55,628 nt of DNA from Acidobacteriota bacterium (GTDB lineage Bacteria; Acidobacteriota; UBA6911), in assembly GCA_031271905.1 (NCBI GenBank), contig JAISUT010000045.1, positions 1-55,628 of the forward strand, given 5' to 3'. Of the stretch, positions 9,229 through 16,764 are shown one piece after another. The first letter of the stretch is position 1. Each line of letters opens with the position of its first letter. The position numbers were made by a program, and so were the translations under genes. The notes under the pieces were generated by a model, which was given only the letters and a program-made list of their open reading frames with translations, was not told the DNA's origin and searched no databases.

Positions 9229-10173
9229 ATGACGGGGAAATTATTCGTGGCAGTGCTCGCGCTCGCGGCGGCGTTCTCACTCTCCGCTTGCGGTCGCATC
9301 AAGGAAAAGGCGAAAGACGCCATCAAATCGAAGATCGAGGAAAAGCTCGCCGAAACGAAAGCCGGGAAAGACGCCGACGGCGCGCAAGCCGCAGACGCCG
9401 CCTCTGCCGCTTCTGGCGAGGCGGGCGAAGCCCCTGCGGCGGAATCCGCTACATCCGGCGCGGCGTCGTCCGACGAAGACGACGTGTGGTATAAGCACGA
9501 CTTCAAGATAAAATTCCGCTATAACGACGGCATCTCGTACAATCCCGCACTGTCGAATTTGGGCGGCGGCGCTTCGGGGGTGATAGCCGACTATACCATC
9601 GTCCGCAAGGGGAACGCCGTTTACCACCATACGGTTGTTACAGGCGGCAACCGCACGGAGACCGAGGCCATCGTCTATCGCATGGAAGGCGACGACGTCT
9701 ACAGCTACTTGCTGAACCCCGCCACCGGCAAAGTCGCCGTGCGAAGGAAAATGAGCTCCGTGTCTCTTGAAAGCCCCCTGCTCTACAACCATCCGAACCA
9801 GGTCTTCACGCTGCCGAAGGTGAATGAGAAAAAAGCGGGCTTGGAATGGAAAAAAGTCGGTGTCGAGACTGTTGCCGGCGTCCCTTGCGACGTTTACGAG
9901 GGGAACACATCCGATGGAGATTTGACTGCGATGAGCAAGGAGGCGGGCAACCCCTTCTTGGAAAAGATTGCGGGCACCAGCATGAAGGACATGCTGAAGA
10001 ATTTCATGCCGACGGGCACGCGACGCTTTTATATTGCGCAAGGCAGCGGCGCCACCCTCCGGTGTTATATCGACACCGCCGTCAACAACGGCAAGCGCGT
10101 CGTCGGCGACAGCTTCGTCGCGAGCTTTTTCCAAATGGGCGACATCGACGATTCTGAGATTCCCAAGATATAG
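9229..10173 (+). CDS. Putative lipoprotein, function unknown
   Basis: A 314-residue predicted lipoprotein with lipobox LSAC. A charged helix follows (RIKEKAKDAIKSKIEEKL), then an Ala-rich low-complexity linker up to about residue 85, then a folded beta-rich domain. I do not recognise the domain. The start has GGAGGGG just upstream. The gene converges with signal peptidase I, and 10174-10320 holds no clear gene. Confidence 0.7.
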   Translation: MTGKLFVAVLALAAAFSLSACGRIKEKAKDAIKSKIEEKLAETKAGKDADGAQAADAASAASGEAGEAPAAESATSGAASSDEDDVWYKHDFKIKFRYNDGISYNPALSNLGGGASGVIADYTIVRKGNAVYHHTVVTGGNRTETEAIVYRMEGDDVYSYLLNPATGKVAVRRKMSSVSLESPLLYNHPNQVFTLPKVNEKKAGLEWKKVGVETVAGVPCDVYEGNTSDGDLTAMSKEAGNPFLEKIAGTSMKDMLKNFMPTGTRRFYIAQGSGATLRCYIDTAVNNGKRVVGDSFVASFFQMGDIDDSEIPKI

Positions 10174-10320
10174 GCCGGATGCGGATCGCGCTGCAATTCG
10201 CATGGGAGGGGGCGCTGGATCCAACCGGCCCCATCGCCCCCCCCGGCTCGGATCGGGGCGCCGCGCAAAGGATGGCGGTCGTCTCGGACAAGGGGTTTGC
10301 GAGGGAACTTTGCCAACCCC

Positions 10321-11217
10321 TTACCGGATGACGGTTCCTATGCGCTTGAAATTGATCGACCGGAGTTTGTCGATCGGACGTGTCAACGGGATGTCCGGCG
10401 CCCATGCCCAAAAGACGAACATCGGCGTCCCCACGACATCCTCTGTCGGCACGAAACCCCAGAAGCGGCTGTCCAGGCTGTCGTCGCGGTTGTCCCCCAT
10501 GGCGAACACGTAGTCCTTTTCCACCTTGTATCGCCTTGCCGGACGCCCGTCCACCAGCACCATGTCCCCATCGAGCGACACAGCATGCCCTTCCCGGCGG
10601 ATGAACACCGCCCATGCCGGAAGGTTGTCCCGCGACAGGTTGATCAAAGTTCCTTTTTTCGGGACGGTGACCGGGCCGTAGTTGTCCTCGTTGAAGTCGG
10701 CCAGCGGCGGGAAAAGGTCGGGGTTCACATAGCCTTCCGGCAACGGGTCGGGGCGCATGTACTTGCCCCGCAGCGGCAACGCCTGTTTCGCGCCGTTGAC
10801 GTACACGTCGCGCCGTGCGATGCGCACCGTGTCGCCAGGCAAGGCGATGCAACGCTTCAGGTAGAACACCTGCCTGGGCTTTTCCACGTCGTCCCGCCGT
10901 CCCGGCCAGTCGAAAACGATGACGTCGCCCCGCCGGACGTCGCGCCAACCCGGCGCGCGCAGATGCGGTATGCGAATAGAAGTCATCGGGATGGCGTAGG
11001 GCGTCGTGCCTCCGTAGACGAACTTGTTCACCAAGAGGCGGTCGCCAGGCTGCACCGTGTCTTTCATGGAACCGGTCGGGACCTCGAACGCCGCCATCAC
11101 AAAACTTTGCACCGCCAACACGCAGACCAGCACCGGCACGATGTCCTTCAAAAACTGGAGCACCTGCCTTGCAAAAACAGATGCCGTCTTTGTAACACAC
11201 AGGTGTCGCCTCGCCAT
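10321..11217 (-). CDS. lepB: Signal peptidase I
   Basis: A 298-residue inner-membrane protease that removes signal peptides from exported proteins. One N-terminal membrane segment (IVPVLVCVLAVQSFVMAAF) leads into the catalytic serine motif EVPTGSMKDT (Ser50). The general-base lysine is Lys121 in YLKRCIALPGD, and the conserved MGDNRDDSLDSRFWG box is near residue 240. The ATG at 11217 has GAGG 8 nt upstream; a GTG at 11223 is also in frame. It is longer than the smallest enzymes because of an insert between the conserved boxes, as in many Gram-negative versions. Confidence 0.95.
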   Translation of the reverse strand: MARRHLCVTKTASVFARQVLQFLKDIVPVLVCVLAVQSFVMAAFEVPTGSMKDTVQPGDRLLVNKFVYGGTTPYAIPMTSIRIPHLRAPGWRDVRRGDVIVFDWPGRRDDVEKPRQVFYLKRCIALPGDTVRIARRDVYVNGAKQALPLRGKYMRPDPLPEGYVNPDLFPPLADFNEDNYGPVTVPKKGTLINLSRDNLPAWAVFIRREGHAVSLDGDMVLVDGRPARRYKVEKDYVFAMGDNRDDSLDSRFWGFVPTEDVVGTPMFVFWAWAPDIPLTRPIDKLRSINFKRIGTVIR

Positions 11218-11292
11218 GTCCACAACCTCAGTCCTCCACGGATTTCACATCAACATAACGGTCGGAGACGGCAATTGGTTCACATTTTTTTC

Positions 11293-11415
11293 AGGGAACC
11301 TCTAAAAACCCCGGATGTTGCGTTGCGCCTTGGTCGAAAAGGCCCATTTACCTTAGCGAACTCCGCTTTTCGATCTGCGGCGACGCCTTGTCTGCGGGCT
11401 TTTTAGAGGTTCCCT
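11293..11415 (+). repeat. Intergenic inverted-repeat element, long form, copy 1
   Basis: Perfect 16-bp ends, AGGGAACCTCTAAAAA and its complement, enclose a core with TTGGTCGAAAA and AACTCCGCTTTTCGA sub-repeats that can also pair. It lies between the lepB promoter side and the 3' end of the sahR-like gene. The same element recurs at 14011, 21033, 25673, 31416, 38394 and 41389. Confidence 0.9.
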
Positions 11416-11434
11416 TCAATGTCGGGGCGAACCC

Positions 11435-12364
11435 CTACTTCTCCCCGGCGGCAAGGAGCGTCTGGAAATGCGGCGGCTCCTCCTCGCGCGCGACCACGCT
11501 GATCTCGACCTTGCGGAAGCCCGCCGCCTCCAGCCAGCGGTGCAGGTCGCTCTCGGCGAACCCCAGCCGCCGGTCGCCGTACAGCTCCTTCGCCTTGTCG
11601 AAGCCGTGCTGTTGCAGGTCGAGGACGAGCAGTTGCCCCGGCCGCCGCAACAGCCGATGCGCCGCCGTGATCGCCGCCGCCGGGTCTTCCGCGTGGTGCA
11701 GCGACTGGCTCATGACCACGAGGTCGACGCTCTCGGGGGCGACCGGCGGGTCTTGCAAGTCGCCCAGCCGGAATTCCAAATTCTTGAGTCCGTTCTTACG
11801 CGCCCGCGCCGCGCCGTAGGAGACGATCTTCTCCGAGTTGTCCACCGCAATCACCTTCTTGCACCGACGCGCCAGCAGTTCGCTCAGAAGCCCCTCGCCC
11901 GAGCCGAGATCAGCCACTTCCAACGGCGGCAGGATGCGCAGGAGCAGGTGTCCGAACCCCTGCCAGGAGCGCCCCGGCCCGTAGATGCGGTCGAAACGCC
12001 CCGCCACCTGGTTGAAATAGACCCGTTCCTGCTCCCGCCGCCGTTTCAAGACCCGCCGGAGGTTGATCTTGTCCGCCGCCCGCTCCGTGATCTCATCCGC
12101 CCCTAGGATGGCGAGGCGCAACAGCTCCGCCGCCTGCCCCGCCCCACCTTGCGCCAGACGGTAGAAGGTCTTCTTGCCGTCGCGGCGCGGCTGTATGAGC
12201 CCCGCTTCCTGCAAGAGCCCCAGATGCGTCGAGATGCGCGACTGCCCGAGGCACATGACCTCCTGCAGCTCCTGCACCGAAAGTTCCTCCTTCTCCACCA
12301 AGGCGAGGATGCGCAGGCGCGTCGGCTCCGACAGCGTGCGCAGGGTTTTGATCACCGACGGCAT
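11435..12364 (-). CDS. SahR-like ArsR-family regulator fused to a SAM-dependent methyltransferase domain
   Basis: A 309-residue two-domain regulator. The N-terminal winged helix (SEPTRLRILALVEKEELSV, then LGQSRISTHLGLL) is ArsR-type but lacks an obvious metal-binding cysteine pair. The C-terminal half is a Rossmann methyltransferase fold with motif I VADLGSGEGLLSELL and a later SLHHAED stretch. This architecture, divergent from ahcY, matches SahR, which is known in Proteobacteria to control methionine/SAH metabolism by sensing S-adenosylhomocysteine. The ATG at 12364 has GGGAG 9 nt upstream; an in-frame TTG at 12373 is less likely. A palindrome between this gene and ahcY is the probable operator. 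Confidence 0.85.
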   Translation of the reverse strand: MPSVIKTLRTLSEPTRLRILALVEKEELSVQELQEVMCLGQSRISTHLGLLQEAGLIQPRRDGKKTFYRLAQGGAGQAAELLRLAILGADEITERAADKINLRRVLKRRREQERVYFNQVAGRFDRIYGPGRSWQGFGHLLLRILPPLEVADLGSGEGLLSELLARRCKKVIAVDNSEKIVSYGAARARKNGLKNLEFRLGDLQDPPVAPESVDLVVMSQSLHHAEDPAAAITAAHRLLRRPGQLLVLDLQQHGFDKAKELYGDRRLGFAESDLHRWLEAAGFRKVEISVVAREEEPPHFQTLLAAGEK

Positions 12365-12390
12365 TCGTTCCAACTCCCGCTAAAAAATAT

Positions 12391-12420
12391 TTGACTCGAC
12401 AGCGAACATATTTATATCAT
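12391..12420 (+). promoter_or_regulatory. Candidate sigma70-type promoter for ahcY
   Basis: TTGACT (12391-12396) is followed after 18 bp by TATCAT (12415-12420), or after 16 bp by TATATC. The -10 region overlaps the left arm of the palindromic operator, so a bound repressor would block it. No transcript evidence is available. Confidence 0.5.
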
Positions 12421-12441
12421 TTAATCATGATTTTTTGATAT
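12414..12441. promoter_or_regulatory. Palindromic operator candidate between the sahR-like gene and ahcY
   Basis: A 28-bp imperfect palindrome with outer arms ATATCA (12414-12419) and TGATAT (12436-12441) and a central TCATGA (12425-12430). 11 of the 14 symmetric pairs match. Its position between a SahR-like gene and ahcY makes it the likely binding site of that regulator. Confidence 0.65.
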
Positions 12442-12525
12442 GTATTCTTGTGGTAAAATGAAACAACGCGACCGGCTCGGCGGGCCGGGGGCGATTTCGA
12501 AACTTCGAAAGGAAATCAAGCACCT

Positions 12526-13953
12526 ATGGCAACGAACACAGCAGCACCGGCGGGCGAGAGCGTCGTACGGGACATCACCTTGGCCGAATGGGGCCGGAAG
12601 GAAATCGAGGTCGCCGAGCAAGAGATGCCCGGCCTGATGGCGGTGCGCGCCAAGTACGGGGCGTCCAAGCCGCTCAAGGGGGTGCGCGTCTCGGGCTCCC
12701 TGCACATGACGATCGAGACGGCGGTGCTGATCGAGACGCTGGTCGAGCTGGGGGCGGCGGTCCGCTGGGCGAGCTGCAACATCTTCAGCACGCAGGACCA
12801 GGCGGCGGCGGCCATCGCCGCGGGCGGCGTGCCGGTCTTCGCCTTCAAGGGCGAGTCGCTGGAGGAGTATTGGGAGTTCACCCTGCGCGCGCTCACCCAT
12901 CCCGGCGGCAAGGGGCCGGAGCTGATCGTGGACGACGGCGGCGACGCGACGCTGCTGCTGCACAAGGGCTACGAGATGGAGAAGGGGAGCGACTGGGTGA
13001 ACGCCCCGGCCTCCAGCCACGAGGAGGAGGTCATCAAGAACCTGCTCAAGAAGTGCGCGACGGAGCGCCCCGGCTGGTTCGCCAAGGCGGTCGCCGACTG
13101 GAAGGGGGTCAGCGAGGAGACCACGACGGGCGTCCACCGCCTCTACCAGATGCGCGAGGCGGGCAAGCTCCTGGTGCCGGCCATCAACGTGAACGACTCG
13201 GTCACCAAGTCCAAGTTCGACAACCTGTACGGCTGCCGCGAGTCGCTGGCCGACGGCCTGAAGCGCGCCCTGGGGGTGATGATCGCGGGCAAGACCGCCG
13301 TCGTCTGCGGCTACGGCGACGTGGGCAAGGGTTGCGCGCACTCGATGCGCGGCTTCGGCGCGCGCGTCATCGTGACGGAGATCGACCCGATCAACGCCCT
13401 GCAGGCGGCGATGGAGGGCTTCGAGGTCACGCGCACGGAGGACACGCTGGGCGAGGGGGACATCTACGTCACCTGCACCGGCAACTGCGACGTGATCACC
13501 CTGGAGCACATGCTGGGGATGAAGGATCAGGCCATCGTCTGCAACATCGGCCATTTCGACAACGAGATACAGGTGGACAGGCTCAACGCGGCGGCGGGCG
13601 TGACCAGGGTCAACATCAAGCCGCAGGTGGACCGCTACGACATCCCCGGCGGGCGCAGCATCTACCTGCTGGCGGAGGGGCGCCTGGTGAACCTCGGCTG
13701 CGCCGAGGGGCATCCGAGCTTCGTGATGTCCAACTCGTTCACCAACCAGGTGCTGGCGCAGCTCGACCTGTGGGATCACCGCGCCGAGTACAAGCCGGAG
13801 GTCTACCGCCTCTCCAAGAAGCTGGACGAGGAGGTGGCGCGGCTGCACCTCGGGAAGATCGGCGTGAAGCTGACCACGCTGACGCAGAAGCAGGCCGACT
13901 ACATCGGCGTCCCGGTGGACGGCCCCTACAAGGCCGACCACTACAGGTATTAG
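12526..13953 (+). CDS. ahcY: Adenosylhomocysteinase (S-adenosyl-L-homocysteine hydrolase)
   Basis: This 475-residue cytosolic enzyme splits S-adenosylhomocysteine to adenosine and homocysteine and so relieves product inhibition of methyltransferases. Landmarks are [18 protein letters not shown] near the N-terminus, the NAD-binding [16 protein letters not shown] near residue 260, [14 protein letters not shown], and the C-terminal KADHYRY that reaches the neighbouring subunit. The ATG follows GAAAGGAAA. Length is normal. The gene is divergent from the SahR-like regulator, which should make its expression responsive to SAH. Confidence 0.97.
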   Translation: MATNTAAPAGESVVRDITLAEWGRKEIEVAEQEMPGLMAVRAKYGASKPLKGVRVSGSLHMTIETAVLIETLVELGAAVRWASCNIFSTQDQAAAAIAAGGVPVFAFKGESLEEYWEFTLRALTHPGGKGPELIVDDGGDATLLLHKGYEMEKGSDWVNAPASSHEEEVIKNLLKKCATERPGWFAKAVADWKGVSEETTTGVHRLYQMREAGKLLVPAINVNDSVTKSKFDNLYGCRESLADGLKRALGVMIAGKTAVVCGYGDVGKGCAHSMRGFGARVIVTEIDPINALQAAMEGFEVTRTEDTLGEGDIYVTCTGNCDVITLEHMLGMKDQAIVCNIGHFDNEIQVDRLNAAAGVTRVNIKPQVDRYDIPGGRSIYLLAEGRLVNLGCAEGHPSFVMSNSFTNQVLAQLDLWDHRAEYKPEVYRLSKKLDEEVARLHLGKIGVKLTTLTQKQADYIGVPVDGPYKADHYRY

Positions 13954-14010
13954 GGGGTGCGGGGTGTGGCGGCAGGCCGCCGCACCCCAAGACGCTCCGC
14001 GCCGTCCTTT

Positions 14011-14130
14011 AGGGAACCTCTAAAAAACCCGGACGCTGCGTTGCGCCTTGGTCGAAAATGCTCATTCGCCTCAGCGAACTCCGCTTTTCGACCTGCGGCG
14101 TCTTGTCTGCGGGGTTTTTAGCGGTGCCGT
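14011..14130 (+). repeat. Intergenic inverted-repeat element, long form, copy 2
   Basis: It starts with AGGGAACCTCTAAAAAA and shares the GCCTTGGTCGAAAATGCTC core. The right end has drifted (AGCGGTGCCG instead of AGAGGTTCCC). It lies 57 bp after the ahcY stop codon. Confidence 0.88.
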
Positions 14131-14227
14131 TTATCTGTTCGACCGCAACTTGAGGGAAATGGGGTGACGCCCATGTTTCGCATGTTGCGTTATCCGCTGA
14201 CGCTGTCCTAACCCCCGGGTTCGCCTG

Positions 14228-15739
14228 ATGAAAAAACTGATTTGCCGGCTCCTGTTGACGCTCCTGCTCGCCCTGCCGCTGGCGTGCCGCGCGGAAACGG
14301 CCTCCCTGACCATCCTGCACACCAACGACACGCACAGCCACCTGCTGCCGTTCAGCAACCCGATCCCGAAAAGGGACGCGGGGAAGCCGGAGGCGGCGAA
14401 GGCGTACGTCAACATCGGCGGCATCGCCCGCCGGGCGACGCTGATCCGGCGGTTGCGCGCGGAGCTCGAAGCCGCGGGGACGGCGGTCTGGGTCATGGAC
14501 GGCGGCGACTTCTCCGACGGCACCCCTTTTTCCATCGAATACAAGGGCGAGGCCGACGCCGAGGCCATGAACGCCGCGGGTTACACCTTGGGGACGCTCG
14601 GCAACCACGAGTTCAACTACACCCGCGCCCAGCTCGAAAAACTCGTCGGGATGTTCAAGTACCCCGTCCTTGCCGCCAACGTCGCGGACGCCAAGACTGG
14701 CAAGCCCTTGGCCAAGGAGTATGAGATCATCCGCGTCGGGCCGGTCAAAGTCGGCGTCTTCGGCCTTGTCACCTACGAGGCGCGGAGCTACCCGGCGGCG
14801 CGCGAAGGCATCAAAGTCTCCGGCGAGATCACCGCCGCCCGCCGCATGGTCGCGACGCTCGCCAAGGAAAAGGCGGACGTCGTGATCCTCCTCTCCCACT
14901 GCGGCGAGGACAAGGACGTGGAGATCGCGGAGAAAGTCCCCGGCATCGCCGCCATCGTGGGCGGGCACTCCCATTCGCGCCTCCCCTTCGGCAGGCTGGT
15001 CCGGCGCGCCAAGGCCGACAGCGCCGAGGTGGGCGAGGGGACGGTGCTGGTGCAGGCGCACCAGTGGGGCGGGGAGCTGGGCCGCCTCGACCTGACCTTC
15101 GCCAAGGGCGGGGACGGCGCATGGGGCGTCGCGAAATACAAGGCGTCGCTGATCCCCGTGAATTCCGACATCCCCGACGACCCGGCGGTCGCGGCGGCGG
15201 TGGAGCGGCGCTGGCGGCCTATCGCGGACAAGTACGAGAAGGTCGTCGGCACGGCGACCGCCGACTTCTCGGACAAGGGGAGCGACCAGCCCGCCTACAA
15301 CCTGATGGCCGACGCCCTGCGCGCGACTTACGGGACGGACATCGCGCTGGAGAACGTCGGCGGGGTGCGCGCGCCGCTGCTCGAAGGCGACGTCACTTTC
15401 GCCGCCTTGGCGGCGATGGACCCGTTCGACAACACCGTCGTCAAGTTCCGCGTCCGCGGCGACCGCCTGCGCAAGATACTGCAAGCGCAAAAGCCCGCCG
15501 TCTCCGGCATGAAGTACCGCATAGAAAACAAGGAGCTGCGGGAGGCGACGGTCGGCGGCGTGCCGCTGGAGGACGGCAGGTATTACACCGGCGTCACCAA
15601 CTCCTATTTCGCGCGGATCATCCTGAAGGGGGCGCAAGTCGAGGACACCGGGCGGCAGCGCCTGGACGTCTTGACCGAGTACGTCCGCAAGCTGGGGAGC
15701 GTCAGCCCCGTCTACGACTCCCGCCGGGTGGTGCGGTAG
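14228..15739 (+). CDS. Periplasmic 5'-nucleotidase / UshA-family metallophosphoesterase
   Basis: A 503-residue exported phosphoesterase with signal peptide (LICRLLLTLLLALPLACRA). The two-metal catalytic domain shows ILHTNDTHSHL, VMDGGDFSDG, LGNHEFNY, LLSHCGED and VGGHSHSRLP in the usual order. The C-terminal substrate-specificity domain includes DQPAYNLMADALRATYG, ENVGGVRAPL and AMDPFDNTVVKFRVRG. Family members release nucleosides from nucleotides, or hydrolyse UDP-sugars, in the periplasm. Because it follows ahcY on the same strand, a link to adenosine handling is tempting, but a repeat element separates them. Confidence 0.9.
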   Translation: MKKLICRLLLTLLLALPLACRAETASLTILHTNDTHSHLLPFSNPIPKRDAGKPEAAKAYVNIGGIARRATLIRRLRAELEAAGTAVWVMDGGDFSDGTPFSIEYKGEADAEAMNAAGYTLGTLGNHEFNYTRAQLEKLVGMFKYPVLAANVADAKTGKPLAKEYEIIRVGPVKVGVFGLVTYEARSYPAAREGIKVSGEITAARRMVATLAKEKADVVILLSHCGEDKDVEIAEKVPGIAAIVGGHSHSRLPFGRLVRRAKADSAEVGEGTVLVQAHQWGGELGRLDLTFAKGGDGAWGVAKYKASLIPVNSDIPDDPAVAAAVERRWRPIADKYEKVVGTATADFSDKGSDQPAYNLMADALRATYGTDIALENVGGVRAPLLEGDVTFAALAAMDPFDNTVVKFRVRGDRLRKILQAQKPAVSGMKYRIENKELREATVGGVPLEDGRYYTGVTNSYFARIILKGAQVEDTGRQRLDVLTEYVRKLGSVSPVYDSRRVVR

Positions 15740-16037
15740 TGGTGCGGGGGAGGGGGCGGCCCGCGCCCTATCCATCGGAAGGCAAAGGGTTTTCTATTGA
15801 GCCAATTGCAAAACCCTGAACGTCACGGCAAATCGATAAGGGCGATATGCGCGAACCGCCCCCGGTTGAACTCCCGCTGACATCGAGTTCCAACTCACCT
15901 CAATTTCTTATGACATAGCGCAACTCACAATTAGTTCATGTTATTCAAATTCGACTTCGCGCATAAAATTATTGAAGCTCAAACCTACCCATGCTTTAAT
16001 GAAAGCCGAACGTACCTGTGAAATTTTGAGGTGAGAT
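15740..16037. other. Intergenic region at the border of an AT-richer segment
   Basis: No gene is seen. Composition changes from GC-rich to clearly AT-richer at about 15.85 kb. An inverted repeat, AGGGTTTT with AAAACCCT 16 nt later (about 15785-15817), could terminate the nucleotidase transcript. The last 70 bases hold the promoter of the XRE gene. Confidence 0.6.
15972..16000 (+). promoter_or_regulatory. Candidate promoter of the XRE regulator
   Basis: TTGAAG (15972-15977), a 17-bp spacer and TTTAAT (15995-16000) fit a sigma70-type promoter. The predicted RNA start is about 30 nt before the XRE start codon. Confidence 0.5.
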
Positions 16038-16244
16038 ATGGGAGCAAGCTATAAAAAATTATGGAAGCTCCTAATAGACCGGGACATGTTGAAACGCGAC
16101 CTTCGCGAGAAGGCCAACATCAGCCCCTCGACTATGGCGAAGCTCGGCAGAGGTGAGAACGTGAACATCGACGTTCTGCTCAGAATCTGCGCAGCCCTCG
16201 AAGTCGATATTTCCGACATCATGGAAGTGGTGCCGGAGAATTAG
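16038..16244 (+). CDS. Small XRE/Cro-type DNA-binding regulator
   Basis: A 68-residue single-domain helix-turn-helix protein. The helices LREKANISPSTMAKLGRGE and LLRICAALEVDISDIMEVV are typical of the Cro/CI fold, with ISPSTMAKL as the recognition region. GAGGTGAG precedes the ATG. It lies directly before a broken AlbA/RecG-C-type gene and a PIF1-like helicase in an AT-richer block, as expected of a small regulator of an acquired module. The operator is not identified. Confidence 0.8.
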   Translation: MGASYKKLWKLLIDRDMLKRDLREKANISPSTMAKLGRGENVNIDVLLRICAALEVDISDIMEVVPEN

Positions 16245-16247
16245 ACA

Positions 16248-16742
16248 GTGGCCAACCTGCTCGCCAAGCACAAATCTCTGCCGCATAACCCCAAGATAGC
16301 ATATGCTTTTTACAGAGCCGGCTATATCGAGACTTGGGGGCGCGGAATTGAACGTATCGCCGAAGCCTGTGAAGCCGCTGGAACAAAAATGCCGTCATTT
16401 GAGGCTACGTCCACCGAAGTCGCCGTTACGTTTTCTTTTGAGCAAGCAGGCGAGTAGAGTTCGCCAAACGGAGAGTTCGTAGAAAAGTTCGCTGACCAGT
16501 TCGCAGATAAGAAAATGGTGTTCGTAGAAGAAGTCGATGAGTTCGTAGAAAGAGGCGTTTTACGAACAATTGTCAGGCTGATGATTGAGCAACCAAAAAT
16601 CAGCGCGGCAGGTATTGCAGAGGATGTACAGATGACACCGCGAGGAGTGCAGAAGAACATCGCCATTCTTAAGAAGCAGGGTCTTGTCGAACGGGTTGGA
16701 TCTGCTCGCGGCGGTTATTGGGTTGTAAAACGTCCAGAATAA
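16248..16742 (+). pseudogene. Remnant of an AlbA/AAA_4 (RecG C-terminal-like) regulator with an in-frame stop
   Basis: A single reading frame runs from 16248 to 16742, interrupted by one TAG at 16455-16457. The first piece, containing NPKIAYAFYRAGYIETWGRG, matches the C-terminal part of AlbA_2/AAA_4 'ATP-dependent DNA helicase-related' regulators. After the stop it continues with the degenerate EFVEKFADQFADKK stretch often seen in that family, then a winged helix (MIEQPKISAAGIAEDVQMTPRGVQKNIAILKK is at 16584-16679) ending in GSARGGYWVVK. The large N-terminal part is missing. The downstream piece could be translated alone from ATG 16515. This reads as a truncated, decaying gene. Confidence 0.75.
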
Positions 16743-16764
16743 AATGGCATAGGAGAGGGAGAAC

